Shown: positions 46,807 to 55,075 of the stretch, piece after piece
Layout: every line of letters starts with the position of its first letter
Numbering within the stretch: position 1 is the first letter of the stretch
NCBI GenBank assembly: GCA_027596035.1
Contig: JADGJA010000053.1
Span: forward strand, 1-55,075
Length of the DNA stretch: 55,075 bases
Direction: 5' to 3'
From: Thoreauomyces humboldtii
Taxonomy: Eukaryota > Chytridiomycota > Chytridiomycetes > Spizellomycetales > Powellomycetaceae
Program-made: the position numbers and the translations under genes
The notes under the pieces: generated by a model
Database searches by the model: none
What the model saw: only the letters and a program-made list of their open reading frames with translations
What the model was told of the DNA's origin: nothing

Positions 46807-48188
46807 CCGGATGGATGGACGAATGCGACCGCATACCTGTGTTTCCGCAGGAATAATTATCGCAATGGCGGAATTGCGAGATAAGAGCAGATGTCGGGGG
46901 AAGGGCGTTTTCGCTCCTCACTCGTCGTTTTCGTGGCTCTGCGAACGCTCTCCTTCTCCATGCTTCCCAGGGCCATATTCCCAGGGCCATACTTTCAGGG
47001 CCATACTTCCAGGTCCGCGATAGATGGCTAGATGGGTGGGCTGACTTCCAAGATTCCGATTCGCCTTGACCTTCTCGACAGTTCCTTGCAATGAGTGATG
47101 AACCCAATTTTTGCATTGATACCCAATCACACAGCGAGGAGCAGCATGACCAGCATCAGATAGTGGGATACAGCTGGATGAGAGTCTCTCGCTTGTATAG
47201 GGAAGAAAAGGTTCGACAGTTTATCTAAAGACGAGAGTCTCAACAGACTTTACCATAGGCTTGATAACTAACATGCTTACTTCTCTCAAAGGGTCGGCCT
47301 TGGAGTCGCTCATTGGATTGACCTAGAAGCTCCTTGCAGTACATCCACAGTGAGGACGCGGTGTGCCGGGGTCTTTCAACCCTCGTGGAACTGTTTCTCC
47401 CGGACCCGATGAGCTGTGGTGACTACTGTAATTTGGCTTTCTCACAGGACTTTCTTCGATGAGTGGCCCGTAGGAGAGGTTGAGCTGTGGTCCCTGGACA
47501 CAGTCGAACCTCGGCAGCCCTTGTCTTCGGACTTGGGTTGCCCATGATCTCTCCTCATGTCCACAAAACGGAGAAGGTACGCTACTGATGATGTTCCCTC
47601 GGGAAAGAGTACCATTTCAGATGGTAGTCCTCGGACTATTGTCTGGGTACGATACTGGCTCAGACAGTCGCAACACTATACGCTGACCTACCTTTACCGA
47701 GGGTAACCTGCTCGCGAAGACGACCTTCCACTCTTTGTGGGTGAAGGCCAGTCCCAAGAAACCACAAAACTGTTGGGAACTCCGAGGGCAGAACACCGAG
47801 GGCAAGAAACACACTGCTGATGAAACTCTGAGGGCAAAAACTAAAATGGATGTCTCTACCAAAGAGGGAGAGTTGCCTCTTCAACTCTCCAGTTCTCGCT
47901 GTAACTGCATCGTCGTGCCGCACTGCATCACATGGGAACGAGGGGGACTTGTTTCTGCCAGCTGCGGCGCTTTTTCTAATGCGGCCCTTTCGTGATCCCC
48001 ATACGAAAGGCGGGTCCCAAGCCCCGATAGACGCAGAGGGAAAAAAGCGACTTAGTAGTAGAAGGTACGGTTAGCGAAAGTTTTCATACAATTCTGTGCA
48101 TCTTTCTTGAAACTTGTTATGAACCGTGTGGGCAGCGAAGGCGAGATACCCTCTGTCTAAGGCTAAGGACAACGGTTCCCGATCTTCT
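46807..48188. other. Gene-poor stretch downstream of TPP2
   Basis: Only short frames on both strands. Besides the CAGGGCCATA units there are three GAGGGCA words at 47783-47840. No RNA gene recognised. Confidence 0.5.
46964..47006. repeat. Three copies of a CAGGGCCATA unit
   Basis: Near-identical units of 14-15 bases, each ending in CAGGGCCATA plus a short tail, follow one another. Confidence 0.75.
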
Positions 48189-51100
48189 CTAGAACAATGA
48201 GAATTCTGCAGGTCGATCAACGATCGTCCTGACGCGGTCCCTTTCGCTCCAGCCCTCCCACCCTACGCTCGCCAACGACTTGGCCCGAATCCTAGTCACA
48301 GCAGCCCACCGTCGGTCCCCGGCGTTTCCACCCTCCGCCAACCAAGTCCCCGTCGCTTTCAGAGCCGCGCCGTGGAGTCCCTTGCTCGCAACGTGAGTCG
48401 CCCATGGGACAAGGTAGGTCGGGTTCTTTGTAGGCGGTGACGGGATGTACACCGCCAAGGCCTCAAGATGCGGGACCGGGTCTTGCGTTCCGTCGTTTCC
48501 GCGCGTCTTGACCCAAGCCAACCATCCGTGAGCGGCCACAACGGCCGACTTGCGGACGTCGATGTCGGCATTGTGCTTGGCGGTAGCCCGTTTGACGGCG
48601 GCGGTGCGGGGCGGGAGATGGTCCGCTGCGTCGGTGGGAGCTCGTGATCCGATGTCCTGCCTCAAAAGTTTTTCGTCCACAAGGGTGAGAATGCGCTGTG
48701 CGGCTGTCTCGATGGATGCGAGAGTCTCGGTTGGCAACTGAACGTCGTTCTTTTCTTTGCCAGCGGCGGCGGTGACGAGCTTCTCCTCTTCCTTCTCGGC
48801 GCTCTCGCCCAGTTGGTTGAGAATCGTCTCGTGAAGAGGAAGATGCTCTGGCCATTCCTTGACGAGGCGATCCACCAAAGTCTTACGAGCGGAATCATCC
48901 TTGATCTTCTTGATCCACTGGATCTCAAGGTCTCGCACAGCCTCCTTGATGAGCTTTTCCTCGTCCTCATTCTCCTCGGATTTGTCCGTTGCGGCGGCGG
49001 CAGTAGCGTCCTTCTCGGCCTTGAGGGGCGCCACAACAAGACCGAACTTGTAGAGTCCACCCTCGACGGTCCTGTCGCCCAAGACCCCAAGGTCACCGAT
49101 GAGCACGTCTCCGGGTTTCGCATCCTTGGGCACTGCCACGTTGTCCAAGGCAAGCCACGCAACGGTTCTCGCCCCTCGGGGTAGTGCCGTCTTCTTCTTG
49201 AACGAAAGACTCGAATCTTCGGCGACCACCGCGTCCAGGGTTTGATAAGCGGCGAGCGTGATGGGTTTTGCCAGGGCTTGGTCGATGACCAGGACGGTTG
49301 CGTTCAGTTTTTCGAGCAGGTCGGTATCCGTGGACGCAAGACGGACGCGAACGGTGTAGGTCGCTCCATCGGCCACTTTCACCGTCTTCGCGTAGACGTC
49401 AGCGTACTGGAGCTCCTTCTTGTTCCCGTCGTAGATAATCAGTTCGAAGCTATCGATAGGATTGTCGTATACTAGATCATTGAACCTTGGCACACGAGGA
49501 GTCACGTTGACCGGTCCGGTACCCTTCGCAACAGCAAACGTGTACGTCAGGACGATCTGATGCAGCTGACGAGCGCTGGGAAGCTCGTCCCGGGATTTCA
49601 AGGCAGACACAACGTAGCTCGAAGGTCTGACGTATCGGCGCAACGTGTCCAGGGAGGCGGAAGCGGAAACGGTCTCGGTTCGCAAAGCCGACCAGTAATC
49701 AAGGCGGGCGAAACCACCGGCTTGGTTGACGAGAGTCAGGTCGCTTCCATTGGTGAATCCTGCCGGTGACTGATTGCCGGACGAGATGGCTACGTTGACG
49801 CCGTGGAACTCAACCTCGACATCCACCTCCGAGTCGCCCAAAGACGACCAGAATTGTGCCAGGCAGATCTCCATTGTGACGTACGGCAGCACTCGAAACA
49901 GCTTCGTGTGAGTGGAGGCCTGTTCATCGGCGCCTGCAGACCCATTCCGGGAGAGTTCGATGCCGTATTGTTGTTCGAACACGGACCGACGTGTTTGCTT
50001 GCCAAGCTGCATCGTGTGTACGATGAAACGAGCGGGCGAGTCCCTGTTCGCACTTTTGACAGTCAACTGGGCAAAGCTGGCTCCCACTGGGACCGCGACG
50101 AATTGACGGCGGATCTGTCCCGGCTGGAAACGGAGACGTCTCCAAGAGAGGAAGGAAGGCGTTGGGGTGGTCTCTGCGCTGTTGCGAGCCGATGGCACGC
50201 CGTCGAGTTTGCAGACTGTGACAGGAACGCTGAAGATCGGACCAGCGTCCATATTGCTTGTATCGAAAGCGTCCACTCGACCGTGATGCGCGCCCGGCTT
50301 GAGACCGGTTGGGTCCACCCGCACGGCGAAGCCTCGTCCGGGGTTGTGGAAAAGGACGTGCTCGGGAGATGAGATCCACGACTCTGATGGGCGGAGCGTC
50401 AAACGCACGTCCAGTGCGATGCGCTGGTCGTTGGTCTCTGGCGCATCCTGGTTGTAGAATCTGGGGGACACATCTACTTGCGAAGTCTGCGGCTCTGTGG
50501 TTTCATCAATATCACGCAAGTAGATCCCGCGGCCAAGTTTTCCTCCACTTGTAACCTTGACCTACGAGACGAAACTTGGTCAGCCTCTTCAGACTATCTG
50601 GCGGGAGATGTGTAGACTCACATCGTAGTTGACATTTAACGCTTGCAGGTCGGGGAACGCTGTCATGTGCGCCCATGCCTTCTCGACCTGGACAAAAGGC
50701 ACATTGGCTTCGTCACCCACGTCCTTCCCGGAGTTTCGGAAGGCAGACTTGACCCTGTATGGGTTATATGGGACTCCTTCGGCCTTCAACGCGCTGACCA
50801 GCTGATAACAAAAAGGAAAACCAGGTAAGACGCACAACTCGTCTGGAGCCATCGCAAAGAAGTTCAGGCAGCTACGCTTACCAAAGAAGCGCATCCGCAG
50901 AAGTTCGGAGATGCCATGCTAGTGCCGTTCATGAGCTGCGAGCGGGCCAGATTGGATTGAGGGACTGTAGTTATAGCGCTCCCAGGAGCAAAAATCTCAA
51001 CGCCTATATCCCCATCACTAGCAGGACCACGCGAGGTCCAAGTGTGTGGAATATCGGGAACCTGGTCGAGTAGTGCGTACTGTGCTCGCATCATCTCACG

Positions 51101-52338
51101 AGTGGCATAAGCCCCAACACCGATGATGCTGTTGCATGTGGCCCCCGGTGTGCCGTTGGTGGACAGTGCGGCTCCTGCATTGCCGGCAGCAGCGATCACA
51201 ATGCAACCAGGTGCGGCATTGACCACCTCATCGCGGATCAGCTGGACAAAGCGGCCGTGATTTGGCGTAGCCGATGCTAGGAGAAACACGCATAAGTACA
51301 AAGCTTGGGGGTTTTGAAAGTCGTTTTAATAATACCTTCGCCGTATGAGATGTTGGCGAGATCGGGCTTTAACCGTGCAAGATCGATGGCTGCACGAACC
51401 AGGCCGCATCCCGTTTCCATGCCTCCAAGGCGGCCGTTTCCGATACGAAGGGAGATGAGCTGCGCACCAGGGGCGACTCCATTGAGAGCAGGTTCCTCCG
51501 GGTAATTGGCCGCGGCGATGCCAGCCACATGATTTCCGTGAGGCCCACACGTGGTCACAATGGAAAGAATTTCTCCCTCGTCGTAGATGTTGACGCTGTA
51601 GTTGAGCATGGACTCCTGATCCCACTGCTCATATTGGAGCTCCTCCCGATAGTTGGCCAAAGGTTTCTTCTCCGTCAAATCACCGGATCCGGCCGTGTCT
51701 ACAAGGGCTCGCCACGTCTTTCCGTCGTGGAAGACGACACAGTCAATTACGGCATCGTCGCGCCAGTTCTTCTCGAGTTCCTTCAAGACTTCGAGTCTAG
51801 TCTTGTGATCCTGCTTGAGCAGCTCCTTTTCGTCCTTGTCGATGGACGAGTTCGCTTCCAACGTATCCAGGTCGCGCAAGACCTTTGTCACCAGAAGGTT
51901 GTTTTCGGTCTGAAATCGCTTCTTTTTCTCCTTCTGAAGACGCGCGTGCACGCCTGCAGGAAACAGGTCGATCTGGTGCTTGAGTCCGAGACGGAACTTG
52001 CCTGTAGGGTTCGTAAGCGAGGCCGATAGGATCAGCGTCTTTCCGGAGAGACCGAGGAGCTTGTGTACCGCCTTTCCGTCTTCGGAAGAGCCTGCTTCAG
52101 CTTCGATGATCTTCGAGCACGCGACATCGCCGGCACCCGTGCAGTCGATGATGTCGATGAGCTTCGGCTTTCCGTCCGAGGTAACTTGCATGCCTGGAGA
52201 TCCAGGATCGATTCCGGTGTCAAGGATCGCGACGACGGTGCCTCGACCGTCGAAAGTCGGGTTCTTTCGGATGAACGAAGCAGCCTGAGTTTCTTCCTTC
52301 GGAAGGAGCCCATTGATGGGAAACTCCGAGGTTGGCAT
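48189..52338 (-). CDS. TPP2: Tripeptidyl-peptidase II (subtilisin-like serine protease)
   Basis: A giant cytosolic exopeptidase that removes tripeptides from oligopeptides released by the proteasome. Four exons (complement of 48189-50561, 50622-50801, 50882-51276, 51336-52338) join in phase to 1316 residues. The subtilase triad is Asp40 in AILDTGIDPG, His270 in GPHGNHVAGI and Ser454 in NGTSMASP, with the oxyanion Asn in AAAGNAG. The ~200-residue insertion between Asp and His is characteristic of TPPII. The remainder includes GRGIYLRD, the large beta-rich middle region and a helical, Lys/Glu-rich C-terminal part. The ATG at 52338 fits the family's N-terminus, but the frame stays open 5' to at least 52719; a Met at 52557 would add 73 residues rich in Arg and hydrophobics. 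Confidence 0.95.
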
Positions 52339-52842
52339 GATGTCTATGGCGGCTAGGGTGCTGAAGGAGGTTGTTGTGGAGGTGAACTGGCTGAGTGGTT
52401 CGCGCAGTTGCTGTCGTTGCTTGAACAGAGGGTTGCTACCAGGTCCAATGTACGATGCGGACGCGAAGCAGGATATGAGGTAGCGCTGCTGGGTCTGTAT
52501 GGTGAATACTTTGCGGAGGATACTGAGTGGGAATGCGGGAGGACGGAAGCGAAGCATGCAAGCGCATGATGCGCAGCAGGGGAGGGGCGACATGCAAATC
52601 AAAAGGGGGAAAGCGAGAGAGCAGGTGTATGCGGAATCACATGCACTTTCCCCTCTTTTCCAGCACAACACGACGCCCTTCCATCGGGGGTTGTAACCCG
52701 TAAGTACATGTATGTACATGGGGTTGTGGATGACAACCTACTGCATCTCCATGAGCCCATGATGCATTTGGTGATGGGAAGGGTCGCCATGGAAAGAAGA
52801 TATCCGGTGGAGTAGGATATCCGATGGATGCAGACAGGCATC

Positions 52843-52980
52843 ACGACCAACCGCTGGGGAGGGGGAAAGGGGATGGCAAGAGCTTGACTGGAGGTAATAC
52901 TTTGCAACGACGATTGGTCCTTGCTATCCACAGCAAGGAGCATGGACGATAACAAGGTATGACGACCAACCGCTGGGGAG
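52843..52980. repeat. Direct repeat pair before the hairpin array
   Basis: The same 19 bases (ACGACCAACCGCTGGGGAG) occur at 52843-52861 and 52962-52980, the second copy abutting the hairpin array. Confidence 0.8.
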
Positions 52981-52981
52981 C

Positions 52982-53614
52982 TACACAGCAGGAGCATGGG
53001 CCTCCTGCAGCCTTGGCCACACAGCATGGACTTGAGAGTCCATGCAGCCAGGCCAAACAGCAGGGGCTTGAGAGCCCCTGCAGCCCGCATCGGCCACACA
53101 GCAAGGGCTTTGAGCCCTTGCAGCCTGAGTCACACAGTAAGGGCAGGGGCCTCTGCGACCCTCGACACCACTGTTGCAGCCGGGGCCACACAGCAAGGGC
53201 AGAGTGCCCCTGCAGCCTGCATCGGCCACACAGCAAGGGCTTTGAGCCCCTGCAGCCTGGGTCACACAGCAAGGGCAGAGGCCCTTGCGACTCTCGACAC
53301 CGCTGTTGCAGCCGGGGCCACACAGCAGGGGCAGAGTGCCCCTGCAGCCCGCATCGGCCACACAGCAAGGGCTTTGAGCCCCTGCAGCCTGGGTCACACA
53401 GCAAGGGCAGAAGCCCCTGCAACCCGCATTGGCTACACAGCAAGGGCCGGAGCCCCTGCAGCCTGGGTCACACAGCAAGGGCAGAAGCCCCTGCAACCCG
53501 CATCGGCCGCACAGCAAGGGCCGAAGCCCCTGCAGCCTGGGCCACACAGCAAGGGCAGAAGCCCCTGCAACCTGCATCGGCCACACAGCAAGAGCAGAAT
53601 GCCCCTGCAGCCGC
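52982..53614. repeat. Tandem array of about sixteen GC-rich hairpin units
   Basis: Units of about 36-55 bp each start with (C)ACACAGCA. Each then has a short palindrome: GCAAGGGC, a 3-6 base loop, and GCCC(C/T)TGC. In the first four units the arms differ but still pair: GCAGGAG with CTCCTGC (52988-53008), GCATGGAC with GTCCATGC (53024-53045), GCAGGGGC with GCCCCTGC (53060-53081) and GCAAGGGC with GCCCTTGC (53101-53121). Later units are more alike and tolerate an A-C mismatch. Two longer units containing CTGTTGCAGCCGGGG make a 132-bp higher-order period (compare 53180 and 53312). Several frames on both strands are open across the array only because the unit lacks stop codons. Confidence 0.9.
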
Positions 53615-53759
53615 TTGATGGAACTGGAGGAACTTTGGCGGAACGTAGACGGACCTAAGGACCTAGGAAATGAAGAGAGAGAACCAAGTCAGAGAAAGAG
53701 CAAGAGAAACGAACAAAAAAGCCAACGTCAGTGAGAGCATGAAAGCGCGCGAGATGACA

Positions 53760-54670
53760 AAGAAACAGACGACTTAGCTGGTTGACCGGGCCGGCGACGA
53801 CTGGAAGGGATCTCGACTGATCGGCGGGTGGTGGCGATAACGGTCGAAGGCGGAAAGGTGACGACTGACGGTACAACGGAAAGAAGATAACTGCTACGGG
53901 TGCGGCTAGGCGACCTGCCGAAGGAGGGACGTAGACGGCTTGGCGAAGCGTGAAAGGAGAACACCTGATAGAACAGAAGACAAGGGAAAATTGGTGAGCC
54001 GGATGATGGAGGAGATGAGGGGGACATAGCGCATAACTCACCAACCGCCACTTGTCGAAGGGTAAAAAAAAGACGGCGACTACTGTCCAAGGATCAGAGG
54101 CGACGGCTGCCGAAGGATGGAGGGTAGAGGATCGCGGGATGCATTGCCCAAGGAACGGGCGTCGACGGTTTGCGAAAGGGAGGAGTCTAAACACCTGGCG
54201 GAAGAGGAGACAAGGGAAGTGAGTAACTCGAACGATGGGTGGAGACTCGGTTGATGCGAGGGAAGACATGGCGTAAAACTCACCACCAACTATACTCAGC
54301 GGAAAGGGAAGGTTGGATGGTCGTCGACTTGGCCGGGTGGACGGAGGGTCAATGAGTTGGAAGGCAAGAGGGTCGACGACTTGGAAGGTGGACGGTAAGG
54401 AACTTGGACACGCCACCCACGGGACTGCTGTAGGGTTGACGACTTGAAAGACGGCAGGGTCGACGACTTGTTAAAGAGTATCATAGAGGTAGAGAGAGGA
54501 TTTGTCGCCGAGTGGAGGGAAAACTACTTGGAGTTGAAGAAGGGAGATCTTGCCGAAAGATGGGAGTGGAGATCTTGCCGAAAGGTGGAGTGGAGAGTGG
54601 AGATCTTGCCGAAAAACGGGGGAAGGTCCTGCCGAAGGATGGAGTTTTACAAAACTCTTGCCGAAAGCCG
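53760..54670. repeat. Diverged tandem repeats with a recurring TGCCGAA core
   Basis: Two diverged copies of a block of roughly 140-190 bp (about 53905-54045 and 54098-54285) share, in order, TGCCGAAGGA, a GGCTTGGCGAA- or GGTTTGCGAAA-like word, AACACCTG, AGACAAGGGA, GTGAG and a terminal CATAACTCACCA-like word. Then come four versions of GTCGACGACTTG (about 54322-54471) and three copies of GATCTTGCCGAAA at 54546, 54571 and 54602. Seen on the minus strand, each block carries a GGTGAGTT donor-like and a CAGGTGTT acceptor-like word. No recognisable protein is encoded. Confidence 0.65.
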
Positions 54671-54910
54671 CCAAAGGCCTTGCCGTGTGTTAGAGGATGG
54701 ACACTTGTAGAAAGGGCCACCCATCCTCTAATGCGATGCCTTGTGGGTTTTGGTGCGGAAGGGGGGAAGAGGAAGACCCTGGGAGGCTTATATACGACGC
54801 GCGCGTTCCCTCGCGAGGTCCTGCCGACTGCGCGGTGACTCTGGCGATGACTGCCACCAGCGGAGAGGAAAGAGAAGACCCTAGCCCTAACAGCTGCTGA
54901 ATACCGGTAC

Positions 54911-55075
54911 ATTGGTCATGGGTTCCACGTTCTCGTAGGCGGACATGGTGCCGAGGAGGTTGAACGTTTGGAAGACGAAGCCGATGCGACGAAGACGGGG
55001 GAGGAGAGGTGCGCGTCCGGGAGGGAGGATGTTATCGTTTCGCCGAGGATTTCTGAGTGCAGAGTGAGTTCGGGT
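54911..55075 (-). pseudogene. Fragment of a bacterial-type ABC ATPase (LolD/MacB-like), frame disrupted, cut by window edge
   Basis: The minus strand reads RIGFVFQTFNLLGTMSAYEN, the Q-loop region of lipoprotein/macrolide-type ABC ATPases. Upstream, in a different frame, ELTLHSEILGETITSSLPD fits the segment that normally precedes it. The two frames meet at a run of five C (minus strand) where one more base would restore continuity. After YENVE the reading PMTNVPVF soon stops; an ABC gene would continue ~120 residues to its signature motif. A GTACCG donor there could also end an exon. The upstream P-loop lies outside the window. A decayed copy next to repeats is likelier than an intact gene, but a one-base sequence error plus an intron would also explain it. 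Confidence 0.55.

Noticed and set aside
52982..53614. CRISPR-like array
   Set aside because: The context is a eukaryotic nuclear genome; the units lack unique spacers of constant length and the palindromes themselves vary.
52959..53658. Long ORFs of 200-220 codons on both strands over the repeat array
   Set aside because: Several frames on both strands are open because the repeat unit has no stop codons; the translations are pure repeat artefact.

Overview
This window is nuclear DNA of a fungus. Genes are dense, lie on both strands, and are cut by many short GT-AG introns (mostly 44-97 nt). The fused thiamine enzyme (thiamine-phosphate synthase plus hydroxyethylthiazole kinase in one chain) is a fungal arrangement. 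The strongest taxonomic hint is a complete alpha-tubulin N-acetyltransferase gene at 29818-31407. That enzyme marks ciliary and other stable microtubules and is found in flagellated lineages, so I infer a zoosporic (chytrid-like) fungus. The species cannot be read from the sequence. Splice junctions below were chosen by eye from GT/AG signals, reading phase and family conservation; where they are stated to join in frame I checked the phase.

Layout. 1-1177: a long inverted repeat and no clear gene. 1178-8111: an orphan low-complexity protein, then a divergent pair, THI6-type thiamine enzyme (-) and RNA polymerase III subunit RPC5 (+). 9145-16671: a Drs2/ATP8A-type flippase (-) almost head to head with a secreted GH28 pectinase on a very long Ser/Thr stalk (+). 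16911-24123: two orphan genes around a carnitine O-acetyltransferase (-). 24349-29316: a tomosyn-type Lgl protein (-), the tri-snRNP protein SNRNP27 (-) and the complex I subunit NDUFA2 (+). 29818-37532: alpha-tubulin acetyltransferase (-), a tiny basic coiled-coil gene (+), the five-RRM rRNA-processing factor Mrd1 (-) and an FAHD1-type hydrolase (-). 37891-44227: a class I myosin (+) and a secreted phospholipase B (-). 44228-48188: a gene-poor stretch with short repeats and one chromodomain (HP1-like) gene. 48189-52338: tripeptidyl-peptidase II (-). 52840-55075: a repeat-rich tail with a tandem array of hairpin units, diverged tandem repeats, and a frame-disrupted fragment of a bacterial-type ABC ATPase cut by the window edge.

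Most genes are unrelated housekeeping loci; no operon or gene cluster is evident. Several pairs share short divergent promoters (191, 42, 158 and 358 bp between start codons). The least ordinary parts are the hairpin array with compensating stem changes, the tubulin acetyltransferase, the GH28 enzyme whose RIK arginine reads Gly, the HP1-like protein with a Cys in the chromodomain cage, and the initiator codon of MRD1 split by an intron.
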